Source: Bacillota bacterium (GTDB lineage Bacteria; Bacillota; Sulfobacillia; JAJZYS01; JAJYTV01). From it: a stretch of DNA of 6,437 bases. The translations under genes and the position numbers were made by a program. Below are positions 1-5,832 of this stretch, one piece after another; position 1 is the first letter of the stretch, and the number at the start of each line of letters is the position of its first letter. A model generated the notes under the pieces. That model was not told where the DNA came from. It was given only the letters and a program-made list of their open reading frames with translations, and did no database searches. The stretch is taken from NCBI GenBank assembly GCA_021792885.1, contig JAJYTV010000112.1, positions 1-6,437 on the forward strand. Direction: 5' to 3'.

Positions 1-36
1 AGAGGACCCGAACGCGAAAGAGGTGACGGGCCATAA
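1..36 (+). CDS. Possible 3' end of an upstream gene (perhaps livH), partial
   Basis: Reading from base 1 gives eleven codons (RGPERERGDGP) and a TAA stop at 34-36. That stop would overlap a start at 33 as ATAA, the coupling usual between livH and livM. Position in the operon is the only reason to suggest LivH, whose tail is variable. The codons are unusually rich in A at third positions for this genome, so this may not be the true frame. Another frame stops at TGA 24-26. Little weight should be placed on this entry. Confidence 0.2.
   Translation, partial: RGPERERGDGP
19..26 (+). promoter_or_regulatory. Ribosome binding site upstream of livM-livG
   Basis: AGAGGTGA is a good Shine-Dalgarno match. 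It sits 6 nt before an in-frame ATA at 33 but 33 nt before the first conventional in-frame start, GTG at 60. The spacing therefore favours initiation at 33 and makes the start of the fusion gene uncertain. Confidence 0.4.
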
Positions 37-59
37 CCGGCTTCGAGTTTTACATCATC

Positions 60-1865
60 GTGCTCCTCGTGTACTTCGGCACCGACCTGATCGCCACATG
101 GGGCCTCAATCTGCAGTTCGGCGTCACCGGCGTCCTGAACTTCGCCTACATCGTGGACCTCGCGGTGGGCGCCTACGCCTACGCGCTGATGACGCTCGGG
201 CCCTCAAGCGCGAGCGGGGGCTTCCAGTCCTACTTCATCGGCTTCAAGGTGTCGCCGGCGCTCGCTCTGGTCGTCGCAGTGCTCGCCGGCATGGCGATGG
301 GCGGCGTCCTCAGCCTGATCGGCCTGCGGCGCCTGCGCCCCGACTACCAGGCCGTCGCGCTACTCGTCGTGTCGATCGTCACGGTGACGATCGTCGAGGC
401 CGACCAGGGCATCGTGAACGGCTACCCGGGCCTCACCCTGATCCCGAACCCGCTCGGCGGCTTCGGCCCGAACGGCAGCGGCTGGGGCTACGTCGTGCTG
501 GTCCTCGGCCTCGCCGCGGTCGGATACCTCGTGATGCGCCAGCTCACCGACACGCCGTTCGGCCGCACCCTGCGCGCCGTGCGCGACGACGAGGTGGCCG
601 CGCGGGGCATCGGCAAGAACGTCGTCTGGCTGCGCGCGGTGGTGCAGATCGTCGGCGGGGGCTTCGCCGCCCTGAGCGGCGCGCTGCTCGCAGGCTTCAT
701 CGGCGCCTGGTCGCCGGGCGCCTGGCAGTACGTCGAGACGATCAGCCTCCTCTCCGCCGTGATCGTCGGCGGCATGGGCAACAACATCGGCGTCATGCTC
801 GGCACGGCCCTCGTCCCCGTGCTGATCCAGCAGGGGGCGCAGTACGTGCCGTCCATCTCCGGCCAGCCGGGCCTCGCGGAGGACTTCTCATGGGTCATCC
901 TCGGGGTGCTGATCGTCGTCTTCATCTGGTTCCGCCCGCAGGGCGTCGTCCCCGAGCGCCGGCCGCGCTACGCGTTCGCGCGCGGACGCAGGCAGCCGCA
1001 GGCGGATCCGCCCGCCACCGCGGCGCCAGAACCGTCCGCCGCGGCGGCGGCCGCGCTCCCGGCCCTGCGCCTCGTCGAGCGCCGCAGGGCGGAGCCCCAG
1101 GCCGCGGACCGGCCGCTTCTCGAAGTCCACGACCTCGTCGTCCAGTTCGGCGGCGTGCGCGCGGTCGATCACGCGACGTGCGCGGTGGAGGCGGGACAGA
1201 TCACCGGCCTGATCGGCCCGAACGGCGCCGGCAAGTCCACCCTGATCAACGCGGTGAGCGGCTTCGTGCGCCCGAGCGGCGGGCACGTCACGTTCGCCGG
1301 CAAGGACATCACCGCACACTCCGCCGAGCGCCGGGCAGGCGTCGGCCTCGTGCGCACCTTCCAGCTGCCGCGCCTCTTCCCGCGCCTCTCCGTGATCGAG
1401 AACCTGCTCGTCGCGGTGCCGAACCAGCGGGCGGAGACGGCGGTCGGGGTGCTGGGAGGCCGCTTCTACTGGGGCGGCGAGGAGGAGGCGAGCCTCGGGA
1501 CGGCGCGCGAGCTCCTGCGCATCTTCGAGCTCGAGCAGAAGGCCGACGAGATGGCCGGCACGCTGAGCGGCGGCCAGCAGCGGATGCTCGAGGTGACGCG
1601 CGCGCTGATGACCGATCCGAGGCTCCTCCTGCTCGACGAGCCGCTCGCTGGCCTCAGTCCCCGCTGGTCCGAGATCCTCGAGCAGGCGCTCGTGCAGCTG
1701 CGCGCGCGCGGTCTCACCATGGTGCTCGTCGAGCACGAGCTCGGCATCGTGGACCGGATCTGCGACACCGTCGTCGTGATGGCCCAGGGAAGCGTGCTCG
1801 CGACCGGCCAGATGGCTGCTCTGCGCGCGCAGGAGGAGGTGCAGGCGGCCTATGTCATCGGCTGA
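60..1865 (+). CDS. Fused LivM permease-LivG ATPase of a branched-chain amino acid type ABC importer
   Basis: This one protein combines an inner-membrane permease and a cytoplasmic ATPase of a HAAT-family importer, which takes up branched-chain amino acids or related amino acids, amides or peptides. Numbered from GTG 60, residues 1-291 are LivM-like with about eight hydrophobic segments (near 1-20, 27-47, 65-89, 95-115, 143-160, 189-216, 227-258, 276-291). They include the family's GLNLQFG..G.LNF start, a cytoplasmic loop TPFGRTLRAVRDDEVAARGI (165-184) and a closing FRPQG. A Pro/Ala/Arg-rich linker (about 295-352) leads to LivG, with Walker A GPNGAGKST 386-394, Q-loop Gln435, signature LSGGQ 502-506, Walker B LLLLDEP 522-528 and H-loop His559. 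All ATPase motifs are intact. Fusions of this kind are known. GTG 60 lacks a nearby ribosome site and trims the first membrane segment; ATA at 33 would add nine residues. livF overlaps its 3' end. Actual substrate is unknown. Confidence 0.93.
   Translation: MLLVYFGTDLIATWGLNLQFGVTGVLNFAYIVDLAVGAYAYALMTLGPSSASGGFQSYFIGFKVSPALALVVAVLAGMAMGGVLSLIGLRRLRPDYQAVALLVVSIVTVTIVEADQGIVNGYPGLTLIPNPLGGFGPNGSGWGYVVLVLGLAAVGYLVMRQLTDTPFGRTLRAVRDDEVAARGIGKNVVWLRAVVQIVGGGFAALSGALLAGFIGAWSPGAWQYVETISLLSAVIVGGMGNNIGVMLGTALVPVLIQQGAQYVPSISGQPGLAEDFSWVILGVLIVVFIWFRPQGVVPERRPRYAFARGRRQPQADPPATAAPEPSAAAAAALPALRLVERRRAEPQAADRPLLEVHDLVVQFGGVRAVDHATCAVEAGQITGLIGPNGAGKSTLINAVSGFVRPSGGHVTFAGKDITAHSAERRAGVGLVRTFQLPRLFPRLSVIENLLVAVPNQRAETAVGVLGGRFYWGGEEEASLGTARELLRIFELEQKADEMAGTLSGGQQRMLEVTRALMTDPRLLLLDEPLAGLSPRWSEILEQALVQLRARGLTMVLVEHELGIVDRICDTVVVMAQGSVLATGQMAALRAQEEVQAAYVIG
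1831..1840 (+). promoter_or_regulatory. Ribosome binding site of livF
   Basis: AGGAGGAGGT lies inside the end of the livM-livG fusion and 11 nt before ATG 1852. It supports the overlapping start of livF rather than a later one. Confidence 0.6.
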
Positions 1866-2631
1866 GGCGGCTGCGGCTGCGCCGCAGAGATCGGTCTCGC
1901 TCCAGGCGGAGAAGGTGGTCGCAGGCTACGGCGAGGCGCCGGTCGTGAAGGACGTCAGCCTCTCGGTGGGCGGCGGCCACGTTCTGACGATCGTCGGCCC
2001 GAACGGCGCCGGCAAGAGCACGCTCCTCAAGGCCCTCTTGGGCATCGTGCGGGTGCGTGAGGGCCGTGTGGCGCTGAACGGCCAGGACATCACGAACCGC
2101 CCGCTCGAGCAGCTTGCGCACCTCGGTGTCGGTTACGTGCCGCAGTCGGAGGATGTCTTCGACACGCTACGCGTCAGCGAGAACCTCGAGATGGGCGGCT
2201 ACATCCTCACTCCGAGGCAGCGCGCGGAGCGCAAGGAGGTCGTGCTCGAGATCTTCCCTGCGCTCAAGAACATGCTCAGCCGCTACGCAGGCACCCTGAG
2301 CGGCGGCGAGCGCAAGATGGTCGCCGTCGCGCGGGTGCTGATGCCGGATCCGACGGCGCTCTTCCTCGACGAGCCCACGGCCGGCCTCTCGCCCGATCTG
2401 ACCCGCCGGGTGCTCGAGGAGCAGGTCCGGGTCCTCGCGGACCTCGGCAAGGCCGTGCTGATCGTGGAGCAGAAGGCGGAGGCGGCGCTCAAGATCGCGG
2501 ACCACGCGATGGTGCTCGTGACGGGCTCGATCGCCCTCGAGGGCACGGGCCAGGAGGTGCGAGAGAACCCGGAGGTCGGCGAGCTCTTCCTGGGAGGCGG
2601 CCGCAGAGAGGCCTCACCCTCCCCGCACTGA
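1852..2631 (+). CDS. livF: LivF-type ATP-binding protein of the same ABC importer
   Basis: This is the second ATPase of the importer. It would pair with the LivG half of the fusion protein on the cytoplasmic face of the membrane. The 259-residue protein has Walker A GPNGAGKST at 49-57, a Q-loop in GYVPQ (Gln98), signature LSGGE 149-153, Walker B LFLDEP with Asp173 and Glu174, and IVEQ with Gln207 where other ABC ATPases have the switch His. YVPQ, LSGGE and VEQ are normal marks of LivF rather than LivG. The N-terminus carries an extra Ala-rich stretch (residues 4-10) before the domain begins near residue 15, and the C-terminus adds a short tail after the usual V.ELFLG. The ATG overlaps the preceding gene by 14 nt, so the two are probably translationally coupled. 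Confidence 0.95.
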   Translation: MSSAEAAAAAPQRSVSLQAEKVVAGYGEAPVVKDVSLSVGGGHVLTIVGPNGAGKSTLLKALLGIVRVREGRVALNGQDITNRPLEQLAHLGVGYVPQSEDVFDTLRVSENLEMGGYILTPRQRAERKEVVLEIFPALKNMLSRYAGTLSGGERKMVAVARVLMPDPTALFLDEPTAGLSPDLTRRVLEEQVRVLADLGKAVLIVEQKAEAALKIADHAMVLVTGSIALEGTGQEVRENPEVGELFLGGGRREASPSPH

Positions 2632-2649
2632 GGCGCCCCCCGGGGCGCC
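2632..2649 (+). other. GC-only inverted repeat just after livF
   Basis: GGCGCCCC and GGGGCGCC form a perfect inverted repeat directly after the livF stop; folded, it gives seven G-C pairs and a 4-nt loop. No T-run follows, so it is not a standard intrinsic terminator. It could be a weak attenuator or an mRNA-stabilising hairpin between the transporter genes and the hydrolase gene. It could also be chance in such GC-rich DNA. Confidence 0.4.
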
Positions 2650-2666
2650 CTGGACGGCCTGGAGCG

Positions 2667-2676
2667 AAGGAGGAGG
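2667..2676 (+). promoter_or_regulatory. Ribosome binding site deciding the hydrolase start
   Basis: AAGGAGGAGG ends directly against GTG 2677 but lies 6 nt before the in-frame GTG at 2683. The spacing makes 2683 the better start; the choice changes the protein by only two residues. Confidence 0.6.
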
Positions 2677-2682
2677 GTGCTG

Positions 2683-4452
2683 GTGTTCGGTAAGAACTGG
2701 GCACTGTCGCCGCGCGCATACGCGGTGACGGTGCAGGAGGACTTCGTCATCCCCCTGCAGGACGGCACCCGGCTGGTGGGCGTGCTCTACCGCCCGCAGA
2801 CCAGCGACCCCGTGCCGCTCATCGTGGGATTCCACCCCTACCCGAACGACCAGCAGACGGTGCCGCTCGTGCCGGTCGGGTTCGGGCTGCAGCGCGGCCA
2901 CATGGAGGCCGGCGACCCGAACTTCTACGCCCGGCGCGGCTACGCGCACGGCGTCTTCAACGTGCGGGGCACGGGGAAGTCCACAGGCACCTACCAGGCG
3001 ATGGGGCCGCTGGAGGGGGACGACGTCGCACAGGCCATCGAGTGGCTCGCGGCGCGCCCCTGGTGCGACGGCCAGGTCGGCATGTTCGGCGTCTCCTACT
3101 TCTCCCGCCTCGCGATCCAGGTGGCGGCGCGGGCGCCCGCGCCGCTCAAGGCGATCTTCGCTCCCTACGGCCTCACGGATCTCTACCGCGACCTCTACTA
3201 CCATGGCGGCATCTTCACCCACGGCTTCGTCAGCGGCTGGCGGCAGAAGCTCGACGGGCTGCGCTACGAGAGTCTCTACCGGCAGCGCCACGGCGAGGAG
3301 GCGCTGCTCCAGGCGATCGCCCGGGCGAAGGACGACGACGAGCTGATGGCGATCGAGCCGGTGCGGGCGGCGCTCGAGCGGCCCGACGAGCCCAGAAACG
3401 CCGTGATCGTCGACCTCGTGCTCGAGCCCCTCGACGGCGAGTTCTACGCCGAGCGGCGCGTCGACTACCGCAAGGCGCACGTCCCGGGCTACTTCGGCGC
3501 CTGCTGGAACATCTACGGCCTGCAGCTCGGCTCGGCCTTCCGCAACTTCGAGGAGTGGCAGGGGCCGAAGAAGCTCCTGATCGGGCCGCCGAACTACCTC
3601 GACCGCCCGCTCTACCAGCTGCAGTTCGAGTCCCTGCGCTGGTTCGATCACTGGCTCAAGGGCAACGACACGGGCTTCCTCGAGGAGCCCCCGGTGCGCC
3701 TCTTCGAGCCCGGCCTCGGCACCTGGCGCGCGGCGGACGAGTGGCCGCTCCCCGAGACGCGCTGGATGCCCTTCTACCTGCATGCGGACGGCATCCTCGC
3801 AGAGCACGAGATCTGGGACTGGGAGACGGGCACGAGCTTCGAGGACTCGCCGTTCGGCCACGGCGGCGCCGCGTTTTTCACCCCGCCCGTGGTGGAGCGG
3901 ACGCAGATCTGCGGCCCGGCGAGCCTCACGCTGCACGTCTCGACGACCGATGCGGAGTTCCTCGCCTTCGCCTCGGTCTTCAAGGTCGACAGGGAGGGGC
4001 GGGAGGACGAGGTGTCGCGCGGCTGGCTGCGCGCCTCCCAACGCGCGCTCGATCCCGTGGGCAGCCGGCCTTGGGCGCCCCGCCACCTGCACGAGGGGCG
4101 CGCCCCCCTGACGCCCGGCGAGGTCTACCGGCTCGACGTGGCGATCATGCCGTTCTCGGTCTGCCTTGCGCCCGGCGAGCGGCTCGGCCTGCGGGTGAAG
4201 GCGGCCGACGACGAGCCGCGCCCGGACCCCCTGCGCGCGACGGCCTTCGGCCACGTGGCGCGCCAGGAGGCGGCGCGCATCACGATCCACCACACCCCGG
4301 ACCTCGCGTCGTGCCTCCATTTGCCGATCGTCTCCGGGAGCGTCCAGGAGACCTACTTCTCGGGCGGGCGCCTCGAGATGCCGGGGCCCTTGCCGCTCGC
4401 GAAGATGCAAAAGCTCAAGCCCACTCCGGAGCTGCGGGCGGAAGACGCGTAG
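2683..4452 (+). CDS. CocE/NonD family (peptidase S15-type) alpha/beta hydrolase
   Basis: This 589-residue protein has the layout of CocE/NonD hydrolases, a family that includes cocaine esterase, glutaryl-7-ACA acylase and X-Pro dipeptidyl-peptidases cleaving ester or amide bonds. The catalytic domain opens with PLQDGTRLVGVLYRP, an oxyanion-type Tyr53 in HPYPN, RGTGKSTG at 95-102 and the nucleophile elbow FGVSY with Ser138. RWFDHWLKG (319-327) is a family hallmark. A beta-sandwich PepX_C-like domain follows, from about 398 to 555. The usual GWxD and GPWxH motifs for the catalytic Asp and His appear as ACWNI (274-277 region) and GPPNY (301-305), so Ile277 and Tyr305 occupy the expected positions. 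There is no signal peptide, so it is probably cytoplasmic. It starts 51 nt after livF, which suggests co-transcription with the importer. Natural substrate cannot be told. Confidence 0.85.
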   Translation: MFGKNWALSPRAYAVTVQEDFVIPLQDGTRLVGVLYRPQTSDPVPLIVGFHPYPNDQQTVPLVPVGFGLQRGHMEAGDPNFYARRGYAHGVFNVRGTGKSTGTYQAMGPLEGDDVAQAIEWLAARPWCDGQVGMFGVSYFSRLAIQVAARAPAPLKAIFAPYGLTDLYRDLYYHGGIFTHGFVSGWRQKLDGLRYESLYRQRHGEEALLQAIARAKDDDELMAIEPVRAALERPDEPRNAVIVDLVLEPLDGEFYAERRVDYRKAHVPGYFGACWNIYGLQLGSAFRNFEEWQGPKKLLIGPPNYLDRPLYQLQFESLRWFDHWLKGNDTGFLEEPPVRLFEPGLGTWRAADEWPLPETRWMPFYLHADGILAEHEIWDWETGTSFEDSPFGHGGAAFFTPPVVERTQICGPASLTLHVSTTDAEFLAFASVFKVDREGREDEVSRGWLRASQRALDPVGSRPWAPRHLHEGRAPLTPGEVYRLDVAIMPFSVCLAPGERLGLRVKAADDEPRPDPLRATAFGHVARQEAARITIHHTPDLASCLHLPIVSGSVQETYFSGGRLEMPGPLPLAKMQKLKPTPELRAEDA

Positions 4453-4569
4453 GGATCGGAACGTTCCATCAACGCAGAGGAGTGAGGCGCAGATGCGATC
4501 GCCCACGCGGCGCTTGCAGCCGGGATGCTCGCCTTCGTCCGGATAGCGGTCGAGGGCGGGGATCGGACG
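4452..4569 (+). repeat. Short direct repeat bracketing the 139-nt gap
   Basis: GGGATCGGAACG (4452-4463) recurs as GGGATCGGACG (4559-4569): nine identical bases, then a one-base difference in an A run. The copies lie near the two ends of the gap before the M24 gene. Between them is a weak 17-codon reading frame and nothing else recognisable. A duplicated regulator half-site, a deletion scar or chance are all possible. Confidence 0.3.
4458..4467 (+). promoter_or_regulatory. Perfect palindrome, possible operator
   Basis: GGAACGTTCC is a perfect 10-bp palindrome beginning 6 nt after the hydrolase stop, in the only intergenic gap longer than about 50 nt. GAT and ATC flank it with a one-base offset, extending the symmetry slightly. 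It could bind a dimeric regulator of the M24-cupin pair. No convincing promoter hexamers were recognised nearby, so the regulatory role is inference. Confidence 0.25.
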
Positions 4570-4577
4570 ATGGGACG

Positions 4578-4585
4578 AGGGAGGA
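4578..4585 (+). promoter_or_regulatory. Ribosome binding site of the M24 gene
   Basis: AGGGAGGA lies 6 nt before ATG 4592. The reading frame has no other start codon back to an in-frame TAG at 4544-4546, so this start is secure. Confidence 0.65.
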
Positions 4586-4591
4586 AGCGAG

Positions 4592-5821
4592 ATGATCACA
4601 CCGAGGCGCCCGACGCTCACGCTCGCCGACCGCGACCGGCGCTGGGCGCGCATCCGGCGCTTTCTGGACGAACAGGGCCTCGACGGCCTGGTCGTCGGTG
4701 GCTTTCGCGGCCGCGAGTGGTATGAAACCTATGTGTCCGACGAGGCGATCCAGGGTGCGGTCGTCTTCCCGCGCAGCGGGGCCCCGGTCTACCTCACCTG
4801 GAGCGGCTTCCGCATCGTCGGGCGAGATGATCCCCAGAACGACCGCCAGTACTGGATCAAGGACATCCGCGCAGGACTGATCGGACCCTGCATCGTCCAG
4901 GCCGTGAAGGACCTCGGGCTCTCGGCGTCGCGCATCGGCGTCGTCGGCATCGACGCCCAGCAGCCGATGGAGCCGGAGGGCTACATTCCCTACGGCGTCT
5001 GGTCCCGTGTGCTCGGGGGGCTCCCGAAGGCCCAGTTCGTGGAGGTTTCGGCGCCGTTCGGCATCCTCGCGATGCAAAAGAGCGAGGCGGAGCTCGAGGT
5101 GGCGCGCTACTGCGCGAAGGTGGGGGAGCACGCCTGCCAGGCGATGCTCGACGCGACGCGGCCGGGGGTCTCGGAGAGCGAGATCTACACCGCGATCGTC
5201 AGCGAGATCCACCGCCACGCGCTCACGCTGACGCAGCCCGCGGTGATCGTGAAGTCCGGCTGGCAGACGATCTCCTGGGGCCCGCCGGAGTGGGGCGTCG
5301 GCAGCGCCGAGCCGCGCACCGTCGCTGCGGGGGAGCTCGTGATCGGGGAGCTGATGCCGACCTACGCCGGCATCGAGACGCAGCAGCAGATGACGATCGC
5401 GCTCGGCCCCGTGGCGCCGGAGGTGCGTCGCCTCGCAGATCTCGCGCGCCGCTCCTACGACGCGGGCCTGCAGGCCCTGCGGCCGGGGATCACGTTCTTC
5501 GAACTCTGCGAGCGGATGGCAAAACCCGTCCTCGAGTCCGGAGCATGGCACCTCTCGCCGATGATCCACAGCATGAGCCCCGCCTGCCTCCTCGGCGCGC
5601 TGCACGGCGGCGCGGACAAGGTCTTCCACGAGGAGTACCCGTGGTTCCGCCCGATCCCGCCGAACCGCGACGCGGTGCTCGAGGAGGGCATGCTCTTCTC
5701 CTTCGAGCCGAACGCCTGCGAGGGCCGCGTGCGCGTGAACATCGGCGGCACGGTCGCGATCGGCAAGAGCGGCCCCGAGGAGATGAACAGCCTCAGCTGC
5801 CGCATGCACGAAGTCTCCTAG
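4592..5821 (+). CDS. M24 family (creatinase / Xaa-Pro aminopeptidase fold) protein with degenerate metal site
   Basis: The 409-residue length and two-domain layout match prolidase/creatinase-type M24 proteins. A creatinase-N-like domain spans about 12-165 (RWARIRRFLDEQGLDGLVVG) and a pita-bread domain about 170-400. Normal M24 metallopeptidases bind two metals through Asp, Asp, His, Glu and Glu. Here the first Asp region reads IGELMPTYAG (Glu253). The second Asp position falls in GIETQQQM (260-267) and carries Gln. His326 in MIHSMSP may keep the His, EEGMLFSFEP keeps Glu372, and the last ligand segment reads VNIGGT (Gly385/386). The stretch around 253-267 resembles metal-free creatinase more than prolidase, but the creatinase catalytic His motif is not recognisable at SGWQTISWGPPEW. 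It may be an amidinohydrolase-like or other C-N hydrolase, or a non-catalytic protein. It has no signal peptide. The cupin gene follows after 11 nt, suggesting an operon. Confidence 0.85.
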   Translation: MITPRRPTLTLADRDRRWARIRRFLDEQGLDGLVVGGFRGREWYETYVSDEAIQGAVVFPRSGAPVYLTWSGFRIVGRDDPQNDRQYWIKDIRAGLIGPCIVQAVKDLGLSASRIGVVGIDAQQPMEPEGYIPYGVWSRVLGGLPKAQFVEVSAPFGILAMQKSEAELEVARYCAKVGEHACQAMLDATRPGVSESEIYTAIVSEIHRHALTLTQPAVIVKSGWQTISWGPPEWGVGSAEPRTVAAGELVIGELMPTYAGIETQQQMTIALGPVAPEVRRLADLARRSYDAGLQALRPGITFFELCERMAKPVLESGAWHLSPMIHSMSPACLLGALHGGADKVFHEEYPWFRPIPPNRDAVLEEGMLFSFEPNACEGRVRVNIGGTVAIGKSGPEEMNSLSCRMHEVS

Positions 5822-5826
5822 GAGGG
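5821..5826 (+). promoter_or_regulatory. Ribosome binding site of the cupin gene
   Basis: GGAGGG overlaps the last base of the M24 stop codon and lies 6 nt before ATG 5833. This arrangement favours translation of both genes from one mRNA. Confidence 0.6.
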
Positions 5827-5832
5827 ACCCCC

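Noticed and set aside
1036..1047. Palindrome CCGCCGCGGCGG
   Set aside because: It lies in Ala codons of the fusion linker and is explained by GC-rich codon use.
23..1948. 641-codon + strand frame overlapping livM-livG
   Set aside because: The product is Arg-rich low-complexity sequence with no domain. It is an open out-of-frame shadow of the real fusion gene, caused by high GC.
2464..2472. Gln207 in place of the switch His in LivF, considered as a lost catalytic residue
   Set aside because: VEQ is the normal form in LivF proteins, so it is not a defect.
4514..4547. TTGCAG ... GATAGC as a possible promoter for the M24 gene
   Set aside because: The spacing is 22 nt, too long for a sigma70-type promoter, and both hexamers are weak.
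3042..4595. 517-codon + strand frame inside the hydrolase gene
   Set aside because: It is an out-of-frame shadow with Arg/Ala-rich composition and no domain.
2614..4653. 679-codon - strand frame opposite the hydrolase gene
   Set aside because: The antisense product is rich in Arg, Leu, Glu and Val with no recognisable family, while the + strand has clear CocE motifs throughout.
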